A stretch of 5,191 nt of DNA, taken from Paraktedonobacter sp035294465. GTDB taxonomy: Bacteria > Chloroflexota > Ktedonobacteria > Ktedonobacterales > Ktedonobacteraceae. The stretch covers positions 1 to 5,191 of the forward strand of contig DATGKW010000229.1 of assembly GCA_035294465.1 (NCBI GenBank), in the 5' to 3' direction. This document shows, one piece after another, positions 1-5,132 of this stretch. The position numbers and the translations under genes are program-made. Position 1 is the stretch's first letter, and each line of letters starts with the position of its first letter. The notes beneath the pieces are model-generated. The model searched no databases, had not been told where the DNA came from, and saw nothing but the letters and a program-made list of their open reading frames with translations.

Positions 1-251
1 TTCTGGCGCTTGATCGGAACATTGGCGTGGAGTTTGTCCCAGCGCTCCTCGCGAGCCAGCGAAATTTCAACATTCTGCTCATCGACCTCCAGGCGTCGTG
101 AAATGGCGGCCAGCAGGTCTGCTCGAATAAGCTCCAGCAGCTCTGGATTTAGCTTAACACGATCCTGCACCAGAACAACCTTGAGGCGTTCCTTCGCCAC
201 CTGACCTGGCGTCAGCTTTTTCCGGCCACTCATAAAAGCAAACACACCCAT
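1..251 (-). CDS. minE: Cell division topological specificity factor MinE (partial, 3' end cut by window edge)
   Basis: MinE stimulates the ATPase of membrane-bound MinD and releases it from the membrane, so that the MinCD division inhibitor is kept away from the correct division site. Read on the minus strand, 83 complete codons are visible, beginning MGVFAFMSGRKK; the C-terminus lies beyond base 1. Residues 1-12 form the hydrophobic and basic N-terminal membrane-contact segment. Residues 19-31 (AKERLKVVLVQDR) are the hallmark MinD-binding, anti-MinCD segment. The rest (about 35-82) is the topological-specificity/dimerisation domain, ending in NVPIKR. E. coli MinE has 88 residues, so only a few codons are probably missing. 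The ATG at 251 is preceded by a strong Shine-Dalgarno sequence, GAAGGAGG (268-261), 9 bases upstream. The gene starts 27 bases after the minD stop, so the two are surely cotranscribed. Identity is very secure. Confidence 0.96.
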   Translation of the reverse strand, partial: MGVFAFMSGRKKLTPGQVAKERLKVVLVQDRVKLNPELLELIRADLLAAISRRLEVDEQNVEISLAREERWDKLHANVPIKRQ

Positions 252-278
252 ATTTCTATGCCTCCTTCGCAGGATGGC

Positions 279-1106
279 TTACGAACGCACGCGCTTTTCA
301 GCCAGCGCAGGCCCAAACCCCATCAAGCGCCGGAACCGCTCCATGAGCGTTGGCGCTGCCTCTACCTCATTCAAGGGGACCTCCTCCCCCATCAGACGAA
401 GCGCGGCATTGATAAAGGCCCGCCCGGCTCGCGAGCGTTTCTCATAGACGACCGGCTCGCCTTTGTTGGTTCCAACGATGATCAGCTCGTCTTCGGGAAC
501 AATACCAATCAGATCGATCCCCAGCACTTCCAGGACGTCAGCGACATCCATCATGTCTCCGCGTCGAATCATATCGGGGCGCAGGCGATTGAGGATCAGG
601 CGCGGCTCCGGTTTGCCCGCTGCTTCGACGAGGCCAATAATGCGGTCGGCGTCGCGAACAGAGGCCATCTCCGGGTTGGTCACAATGATAATCTCATCGG
701 CTCCCACAATCGCATTGCGGAAGCCCTGCTCGATGCCTGCTGGCGAATCAATCAGAACATAATCAAATTCACGGCGCAGTTGCTGGCAGAGTTGCTCCAT
801 TTGCACGCTATTGATCGCGTTTTTATCGCGCGTCTGGGCCGCAGGGAGCAAGTAGAGTTCTGGTAAACGTTTGTCTTTGATCAAAGCCTGGCGCAAGCGG
901 CACTGGCCCTCCACCACGTCTACCAGATCATAAACGATGCGGTTTTCCAGGCCGAGCACAGCATCCAGGTTGCGTAAGCCAATATCCGAATCAATTACCG
1001 CAACTTTCTTGTTTTGCATGGCCAGGGCCGTGCCCAGATTCGCGGTGGTCGTGGTTTTGCCAACGCCACCTTTGCCTGATGTGATAGTGATCACCCTGCT
1101 GTCCAT
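279..1106 (-). CDS. minD: Septum site-determining ATPase MinD
   Basis: MinD is a ParA/Mrp-type (deviant Walker A) ATPase. With ATP it dimerises on the inner face of the membrane and recruits MinC; MinE triggers its release. The 275-residue protein matches the usual length (E. coli 270). Visible motifs are the deviant Walker A SGKGGVGKTT (residues 10-19, signature Lys12 and catalytic-loop Lys17), the switch I region IDSDIGLRNLD (38-48), LPAAQTRDK (87-95), and the switch II/Walker B region IDSPAGIE (119-126, Asp120). Near the end, LMERFRRLMGFG (254-265) is the amphipathic membrane-targeting helix. A basic tail of ten residues follows it, which E. coli MinD lacks. I chose the ATG at 1106 because AGGGAG (1118-1113) sits 6 bases upstream of it. 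The in-frame ATG at 1112 would touch that site, and the one at 1151 adds a non-homologous leader. The stop is TAA. The gene lies between minC and minE. Confidence 0.97.
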   Translation of the reverse strand: MDSRVITITSGKGGVGKTTTTANLGTALAMQNKKVAVIDSDIGLRNLDAVLGLENRIVYDLVDVVEGQCRLRQALIKDKRLPELYLLPAAQTRDKNAINSVQMEQLCQQLRREFDYVLIDSPAGIEQGFRNAIVGADEIIIVTNPEMASVRDADRIIGLVEAAGKPEPRLILNRLRPDMIRRGDMMDVADVLEVLGIDLIGIVPEDELIIVGTNKGEPVVYEKRSRAGRAFINAALRLMGEEVPLNEVEAAPTLMERFRRLMGFGPALAEKRVRS

Positions 1107-1112
1107 TGGCAT

Positions 1113-1118
1113 CTCCCT
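1113..1118 (-). promoter_or_regulatory. Ribosome binding site that fixes the minD start
   Basis: AGGGAG stands 6 bases before the ATG at 1106. The in-frame ATG at 1112 directly abuts this site and is too close to use it, so MinD most likely begins MDSRVITIT. Confidence 0.7.
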
Positions 1119-1223
1119 AAAGCAACTGTTCAACGTTTCACAGAAGAACATGCCTCTTGCCCCGTGACTGCCCGCCTCGTCTTCCTCTCCTCCCTTCGAT
1201 CCACAAAGGCTACACCCATGTCC

Positions 1224-1991
1224 CTATTTTCGCGGCGGACGCCCGTTTATCCAGGATTCCACCACAATCTGCTCGTTCCGAATGGTCGCGACCTCCGGCC
1301 GGGGCTGCACCTCCAGGCCCTCCGGCGGTCGCGAAAGCAGATGCGCGATCCGCAACTGCACTGGAGCCAGCACCAGCGCACAGACCATGGCTCCCTCATT
1401 ATCGGGATAGCCCGCGTGAACCATACCGCGCAGGACGCCCCAGATAATGATATCATTGCCGGCGACAATTTCTGCTCCGGGGTTCACATCTCCCAGCACG
1501 ACGACATTGCTGTGATGATGGATAGCCTGGCCTGAGCGTACTGTGCGCCGAAGAAATAACGTATCGCTGGATTCCCTGAGGTCGCTGGTAACAACGTTGC
1601 CCCGTGATGCCTGGGCAGCGACGCCAGAGGTCCAGGAGTCCATCTCTCTCAAATCCCGCGTAGCGGCCGGCCGAGCTGCCGTTGAACTGGCCGGAGCCAT
1701 TGACATCTGATAATGTGCCAGCAATGCCTCTAACTGCGTGCGCTCGCTTGTGCGCAAAGCCCTCTGACTGGTATCTATCGATAATGATGCTCCGCGAAAG
1801 AAGGCTGGAGCTTCAGCCAGGCGTTCGGCAAGAGCATTGAGTAATTCACTGAACGGCGTCTCAGGTTCCAGGGTTAAAAGCAGACCATTACGAGTCCCTT
1901 TAATTGCAATATATCCTTGCACCGACTGCGTCTCCTCGCTCGTCAATCCATCTTGCGAATGTTTTCCCTGCCCCACCAAACGATCTTCCAT
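1224..1991 (-). CDS. minC: Septum site-determining protein MinC
   Basis: MinC, recruited to the membrane by MinD, blocks FtsZ assembly and so prevents division at wrong sites. With the start chosen here it has 255 residues (E. coli 231). The N-terminal FtsZ-inhibitory domain covers about residues 26-97 (GYIAIKG through the PAFFRGASLSID strand). An Ala/Ser/Thr-rich linker covers about 98-143. The C-terminal beta-helix domain (about 144-247) has the MinD-contact signature RSGQ (152-155), GDVNPGAEI (167-175), the WGVLRGMVHAG turn (184-194) and a closing strand near 238-247. The ATG at 1991 has GGAG (2005-2002) 10 bases upstream and lies about 85 bases downstream of a plausible promoter. The frame stays open to a TTG at 2111 and an ATG at 2093, but those codons fall at or upstream of the predicted transcription start. 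The stop is TAG. Identity is secure; the exact start is less so. Confidence 0.94.
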   Translation of the reverse strand: MEDRLVGQGKHSQDGLTSEETQSVQGYIAIKGTRNGLLLTLEPETPFSELLNALAERLAEAPAFFRGASLSIDTSQRALRTSERTQLEALLAHYQMSMAPASSTAARPAATRDLREMDSWTSGVAAQASRGNVVTSDLRESSDTLFLRRTVRSGQAIHHHSNVVVLGDVNPGAEIVAGNDIIIWGVLRGMVHAGYPDNEGAMVCALVLAPVQLRIAHLLSRPPEGLEVQPRPEVATIRNEQIVVESWINGRPPRK

Positions 1992-2001
1992 ACCAGAGTT
2001 T

Positions 2002-2005
2002 CTCC
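2002..2005 (-). promoter_or_regulatory. Ribosome binding site supporting the minC start at 1991
   Basis: GGAG (followed by A) lies 10 bases before the ATG at 1991, slightly long but usable. The upstream in-frame ATG at 2093 is preceded by TTTTGCCAGCCAG, which has no clear Shine-Dalgarno match. Confidence 0.5.
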
Positions 2006-2082
2006 AACTTGCCCTTACCGAATACAGGGCACACAGCAGCAATTTTTGCTCGAAAACGTCTGTCTCTACTCTGCCATCAATA

Positions 2083-2111
2083 AGTATAAGCATCTGGCTG
2101 GCAAAACGCAA
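2083..2111 (-). promoter_or_regulatory. Putative sigma70-type promoter of minC(DE)
   Basis: On the minus strand, TTGCGT (2111-2106) and TATACT (2088-2083) are separated by exactly 17 bases. The -10 matches the consensus at 5 of 6 bases; the -35 matches only TTG. Transcription would begin near 2076 and give an 80-90 base leader before the minC ATG at 1991. This supports the internal ATG over the upstream TTG at 2111. The site lies just past the methyltransferase stop, so minCDE could be expressed apart from the upstream genes. Confidence 0.5.
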
Positions 2112-2118
2112 GAGTCAT

Positions 2119-2137
2119 AGGTAGACGAGTTCTACCT
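2119..2137. repeat. Perfect 7-bp inverted repeat between the methyltransferase gene and the minC promoter
   Basis: AGGTAGA (2119-2125) and TCTACCT (2131-2137) are perfect inverted copies around a 5-base centre. The repeat ends one base from the methyltransferase stop codon and lies 7 bases upstream of the proposed minC -35. As RNA it would make a 7-bp hairpin, but no T-tract follows, so a Rho-independent terminator is unlikely. As DNA, the size and place would suit a dimeric regulator. The function is unknown. Confidence 0.5.
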
Positions 2138-2138
2138 G

Positions 2139-3239
2139 CTAGTAAGCGGGAGCGGTTGGGGCGAAGGATCTGGAGGCTCCTGCCCTTCTGCTTGTGATCA
2201 GCGTTGCGCCCGGCGTCAGCAGCCTGTGGCGGCGTACCTGGGAGCAGCCCGCTTCCTCTAACCAGCCTTTAACGGTGGCAAGGGGATAGCAGGTCCCGCC
2301 TATGGCGTTGACGGTGAGGGCCATCAATTGCACCATAGCCGCGCCAAGATGCGAGAAGTGACCCTGGTCTGTTAGCTGATCGACGTACAGCAGTGTTCCC
2401 CCTGGTTTCAGGCAGCGGGCGACCCGCGCTAGCAGTTGCGCGTTGGTTTCTGCGGGCAGAAGGTGGGCAATATGGAAATAGCAGGCGGCATCAAATGTTT
2501 GCTCGAACTCTGTAGGGAATGCTTCACGAACGATATCCTGGCAATGAAAATCGATGCGCTCGCTCAAGCCCGCCTGCTTGACAGTGCGTTGACCTGCCTC
2601 GATGCCCGGCGGCAAATCGACGATGGTTGCTTGTAATTGCGCGTATCTGCGGCAGAACAGGATACTGTAAGCCGCGTGCGAGCCTCCTACATCAAGCAGG
2701 CGGGTAGCTCCTGCTGGCAGAGAAGCACGATAGATAAGCTCTTTGCCAAGCACCAGCGCCAGCGAAGCCAGGCCAGCGTAATGCCGCTCCAGGGCTGCTT
2801 GCACCTCTGGCAGTGAGCAATCGTCTTCGTAGGGCATATGAACCGCCGCCTGATTTGTGCGCACGACCTCCGGCAAGTGGTCCCAGATGGCGATGATATC
2901 GGGCGTGTGGATAATATACGGGGCGATATTGACCGGCGAATCCTGGCAGAGCCAGCGCTGCGCGACCGCGCGATTGCTATAGCGCCCTCGCCGCAGACGC
3001 AGATAGCCGGCAACAACCAGCAGATCGAGCAGGAAATGCAAGCTCTCAGGCTGGCACGCCAGGCGTTCGGCCAGTTCATTCACGGTCAGAGGCTCCTTGT
3101 TCAGCGCATCGAAGAGGCCCAGTTCGCACGCCGTCGTCAGCGCCTTCGCTATGCCAGGGGCCAGAGGTGTATCGATCAGCGGCGAGGGAAGGATATTCAG
3201 GCGGGCCAGCACCCATTCCAGAGCGGTTAAACGCAACAT
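2139..3239 (-). CDS. SAM-dependent methyltransferase, O-methyltransferase (Methyltransf_2-like) family
   Basis: This predicted cytosolic enzyme transfers a methyl group from S-adenosylmethionine, most likely to a hydroxyl. Of its 366 residues, about 25-100 form a winged-helix dimerisation domain (GLFDAL at 41-46, LTVNELAERL at 51-60, then the LLVVAGYLRLRRGRYS wing). Residues 178-350 form a Rossmann methyltransferase fold: motif I LLDVGGSHAAYS (181-192), the acidic end of strand 2 at Asp208 (IVDLPPG), FHCQDI (231-236), and LKPGG (277-281). His259, in the segment YFHIAHLLP, aligns by eye with the catalytic His of plant and bacterial O-methyltransferases (VLHDW). The overall plan resembles CrtF/BchU-type and antibiotic O-methyltransferases. 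The ATG overlaps the UbiA stop (TGATG) and has AGGAG 10 bases upstream, so the two genes are translationally coupled and probably share a pathway. The substrate cannot be read from the sequence, and a C- or N-methyltransferase is also possible. The stop is TAG. Confidence 0.87.
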   Translation of the reverse strand: MLRLTALEWVLARLNILPSPLIDTPLAPGIAKALTTACELGLFDALNKEPLTVNELAERLACQPESLHFLLDLLVVAGYLRLRRGRYSNRAVAQRWLCQDSPVNIAPYIIHTPDIIAIWDHLPEVVRTNQAAVHMPYEDDCSLPEVQAALERHYAGLASLALVLGKELIYRASLPAGATRLLDVGGSHAAYSILFCRRYAQLQATIVDLPPGIEAGQRTVKQAGLSERIDFHCQDIVREAFPTEFEQTFDAACYFHIAHLLPAETNAQLLARVARCLKPGGTLLYVDQLTDQGHFSHLGAAMVQLMALTVNAIGGTCYPLATVKGWLEEAGCSQVRRHRLLTPGATLITSRRAGASRSFAPTAPAY

Positions 3240-4114
3240 CAGATCAACACTCCTAGAAACCAGCCCCCGGCAAGAGCAAGACAGGCCAGAGTTACCAGAT
3301 AAAAGAAAAGTTTGCGCGTCTGGCGGGCTTTCTCAGGCCCGGCACAAGCCAGTCCTGCCGCCAGTAACCCTCCGGCTACCGCCAGCATCGCAACCAGGAC
3401 GACCGGCTGGACGCGCAGCATGTCAGAGATGTCCAGAGAGAGAATCAATAAAGCGGCCAGGACAATCAAGAGCGTGGCAACAACGAAGGAGCGTCTGAGG
3501 CCCAGAACCACTGCCAGTGTGCGTGCGCCGCCGGCTGCGTCTTCTTCCAGGTCTGGCAGCGAGTTTGCCAGATTGAGGGAAACCCCCAGAAGAAAACCTA
3601 CCGGAACCAGCCAGAAGAGAAAAGGCAGGCTGCGCCCCACTCCGGCAAATGCATAGAGAGGAATCAGAGGCATGGCCAGAGCAAAGACTACCCCGCTGAA
3701 AGGGGTCGATTTAAGGCCCAGGTTGTAGGCCATGGCCAGCGCCAGGTAAGCCAGCGAGAGCAGCCAGGCTAGCGGCGGCAGAGGAAGAAGCAGCACAAGC
3801 ATGAGTGCGATCATCGTGCAACCGGCGATCAAGGCTTCTGGAGGCGTCACCAGCCCGCGTGGAATCGGCTTCTCCGGCTTGCCCACTGCATCGATCTCGC
3901 GGTCGCAATAGTCGTTTAGCATAGCTATGGCAAGCTGCATAGCACTATGCGCGCCAACCACCAGCAGTACAACCGGCCAGACCAGGCGTGACCAGGCGGC
4001 CAGCAGAACAAAGAGGGTGACGGCAACCACGTGAAAAAGTACGGGCAGCGGATGACCAAGCAGAAAAAGTCCCCGCAGCCTGTCTCTGAACGAACGCTTC
4101 TCTGTTATCTGCAT
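3239..4114 (-). CDS. UbiA-family membrane prenyltransferase
   Basis: UbiA enzymes are integral membrane proteins that join a prenyl diphosphate to an aromatic ring or other acceptor, as in quinone, chlorophyll and archaeal-type lipid synthesis. This one has 291 residues and is very hydrophobic, with about eight or nine membrane segments. The first Mg-diphosphate motif is NDYCDREID (67-75, the NDxxDxxxD pattern) and runs into KPIPRG (82-87). A YNLGLK loop follows (130-135), and the second Asp motif is DLEED (188-192, DxxxD). All catalytic motifs are intact. The wording NDY.D..ID...KPIPRG is seen in several subfamilies (digeranylgeranylglyceryl phosphate synthase, chlorophyll synthase, homogentisate prenyltransferase), so the acceptor is open. 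I prefer the ATG at 4114 because AGGAA (4125-4121) lies 6 bases upstream and the product starts as the family usually does. A GTG at 4219 in the same frame is an alternative. The stop overlaps the methyltransferase start. The regulator gene ends 97 bases upstream. Confidence 0.92.
   Translation of the reverse strand: MQITEKRSFRDRLRGLFLLGHPLPVLFHVVAVTLFVLLAAWSRLVWPVVLLVVGAHSAMQLAIAMLNDYCDREIDAVGKPEKPIPRGLVTPPEALIAGCTMIALMLVLLLPLPPLAWLLSLAYLALAMAYNLGLKSTPFSGVVFALAMPLIPLYAFAGVGRSLPFLFWLVPVGFLLGVSLNLANSLPDLEEDAAGGARTLAVVLGLRRSFVVATLLIVLAALLILSLDISDMLRVQPVVLVAMLAVAGGLLAAGLACAGPEKARQTRKLFFYLVTLACLALAGGWFLGVLI
3250..3254 (-). promoter_or_regulatory. Ribosome binding site of the methyltransferase gene, inside the UbiA 3' end
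   Basis: AGGAG is embedded in the last codons of the UbiA gene, 10 bases before the ATG whose first base is the last base of the UbiA stop (TGATG). It confirms the methyltransferase start and shows that translation of the pair is arranged to be linked. Confidence 0.75.
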
Positions 4115-4120
4115 GAAAGA

Positions 4121-4125
4121 TTCCT
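4121..4125 (-). promoter_or_regulatory. Ribosome binding site supporting the UbiA start at 4114
   Basis: AGGAA lies 6 bases before the ATG at 4114. The alternative GTG at 4219 has no comparable purine-rich site close in front of it (the preceding bases read CTACTGTTTCC). This decides the start in favour of 4114, although coupling to the regulator stop could still allow initiation at the GTG. Confidence 0.6.
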
Positions 4126-4155
4126 GATTGCGAAAAACAAGACAGCAGCATGCTA

Positions 4156-4185
4156 AGCATAGCCCATATACTACAGATAACACAA
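4156..4185 (-). promoter_or_regulatory. Weak promoter candidate between the regulator and the UbiA gene
   Basis: TTGTGT (4185-4180) and TATGCT (4161-4156) are 18 bases apart on the minus strand, in an AT-rich gap before the UbiA ATG. Matches are 3 of 6 and 4 of 6. If used, it would start a leader of about 35 bases and would rule out the GTG start at 4219 for that transcript. This could be chance. Confidence 0.25.
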
Positions 4186-4211
4186 AGGGAAAAGCCAGAA
4201 GAAAGCTCTCT

Positions 4212-4946
4212 TCAGGCACGGAAACAGTAGCCTACGCCGCGTACCGTTTGTATCAGGCGTGGGTTGGCGGGATCCTCCTCCAGCCTTTCACGCAGCCAGC
4301 GCACATGTACATCTACCGTGCGTGTATCCCCAACATAATCGTAGCCCCAGACATTCTGTAAAAGCTGATCGCGAGTCAGCACGGTGCCTCGATTCTGCAT
4401 CAGGCAGCGCAGCAACTCAAACTGCTTGGGCTGCAACTCCATCTCCTGACCGCTGCGAAAGACGCGCCTCCCATCGAGATTCATGACAATAGGGCCAGCT
4501 TCCAATGTGCGTGGGCGACGAAGAGTTCCAGCGCCTTCCTGGAGAAAATTTTCTTCAGCGGGGGGAGCCGTCTTATTCAAACGGCGCAATAGAGCTTTCA
4601 CTCTCGCCAGCAGTTCGTGCCTGCTGAATGGTTTCGTCACATAATCGTCCGCCCCGACTTCCAGACCAACAACCTTATCGATCTCTTCGCTCTTGGCCGT
4701 AAGCATGAGGATAAGAATGCCAGACGTACTGTTATCGCGGCGCACCTGGCGGCAGACTTCCAGGCCGTCTATCACCGGCAGCATCAAATCCAGGATGATC
4801 AGGTCTGGCTTCTCGCGATGCACCGCTTCCAGGGCGCTGGCCCCGTCTGCGGCGGTCACCACCTGATAGCCCGCCTGCTCCAGATTGTACGCGAGTGTTT
4901 CCAGAAGCACTGCTTCGTCATCTACAATCAGAATTTTGCTACCCAT
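4212..4946 (-). CDS. OmpR/PhoB-family two-component response regulator
   Basis: This cytosolic transcription factor is expected to be phosphorylated by a sensor kinase and then bind DNA. The 244 residues comprise a receiver domain (about 3-120) and a winged-helix DNA-binding domain (about 150-244). The receiver has the acidic pair Asp9-Asp10, phospho-acceptor Asp53 (LILDLMLP), Thr83 (LTAK) and Lys105 (VTKPF), so it should be phosphorylatable. The effector domain shows the family pattern LQPKQFELLRCL, then LTRDQLLQNVWGYDYVGDTRTVDVHV in pieces, and ends RGVGYCF. The linker (about 121-149) is somewhat long and polar. The ATG at 4946 has GGAGAA (4956-4951) at good spacing, and MGSKILIVDDE is the normal receiver N-terminus; the open frame upstream to 5075 shows no receiver homology. 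No sensor kinase gene is visible in the window. PhoB, RegX3 and WalR are the obvious comparisons, but orthology cannot be decided here. The stop is TGA. Confidence 0.95.
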   Translation of the reverse strand: MGSKILIVDDEAVLLETLAYNLEQAGYQVVTAADGASALEAVHREKPDLIILDLMLPVIDGLEVCRQVRRDNSTSGILILMLTAKSEEIDKVVGLEVGADDYVTKPFSRHELLARVKALLRRLNKTAPPAEENFLQEGAGTLRRPRTLEAGPIVMNLDGRRVFRSGQEMELQPKQFELLRCLMQNRGTVLTRDQLLQNVWGYDYVGDTRTVDVHVRWLRERLEEDPANPRLIQTVRGVGYCFRA

Positions 4947-4959
4947 AATCTTCTCCGGA

Positions 4960-5031
4960 GGGGCGCTCAGAAGTTGACCGAAACGCCCGCTACTACAGTT
5001 CTCTGCCTCCTTGCACCTGGGCCGCTCAGAA
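4960..5031. repeat. Near-perfect 13-base direct repeat in the regulator leader
   Basis: GGGGCGCTCAGAA (4960-4972) and GGGCCGCTCAGAA (5019-5031) differ at one base and start 59 bases apart. Both lie between the proposed promoter and the start of the response regulator. They might be binding sites for an autoregulator, or a chance pair; the rest of the leader (4947-5191) shows no gene. Confidence 0.3.
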
Positions 5032-5104
5032 AAAGCTCGACGGCTGTGTGGCAGAGAGAAACCATCGGGATACACCCCACCATTTTCCCCATCGCTATCT
5101 TAAT

Positions 5105-5132
5105 CTTATACGAGTAGATCTTCTTTATGCAA
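5105..5132 (-). promoter_or_regulatory. Putative promoter upstream of the response regulator gene
   Basis: On the minus strand, TTGCAT (5132-5127) and TATAAG (5110-5105) are 16 bases apart. The -10 matches at 5 of 6 positions and the -35 at the TTG only. It lies in an AT-richer stretch and would leave a leader of about 150 bases before the ATG at 4946. Other combinations nearby are possible, so this is a candidate only. Confidence 0.35.

Noticed and set aside
258..866. Open frame of 202 codons on the plus strand opposite minD
   Set aside because: It lies wholly antisense to an unmistakable minD and across the minD-minE junction, and its product shows no recognisable domain; it looks like a codon-bias shadow.
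1107..1151. Longer MinD starting at the ATG at 1151
   Set aside because: The 15 extra residues have no counterpart in MinD, and the good ribosome binding site sits inside that extension, in front of 1106.
1134..1202. Small minus-strand frame starting at a GTG in the minC-minD gap (24 codons)
   Set aside because: No Shine-Dalgarno sequence in front, product MDRREERKTRR-like and low complexity because it reads the polypurine run; no support as a gene.
1992..2111. Longer MinC starting at the TTG at 2111 or the ATG at 2093
   Set aside because: The extra residues lie before the MinC N-terminal domain, contain the predicted promoter, and neither start has a clear ribosome binding site. Not fully excluded.
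2119..2137. Rho-independent terminator for the methyltransferase transcript
   Set aside because: The stem is perfect, but on the minus strand the following bases are ATGACTCTTG with no T-run.
4196..4211. Hairpin GAAGA/TCTTC just after the regulator stop
   Set aside because: Only 5 bp, AT-rich, 6-base loop and no proper T-run; too weak to call a terminator.
4947..5075. Longer response regulator starting at 5075
   Set aside because: The 43 extra residues are polar, not receiver-like, and MGSKILIVDDE with its own strong ribosome binding site is the normal family start.
4617..5117. Plus-strand frame of 166 codons opposite the response regulator
   Set aside because: Antisense to a clear response regulator, no recognisable domain and no ribosome binding site worth noting.
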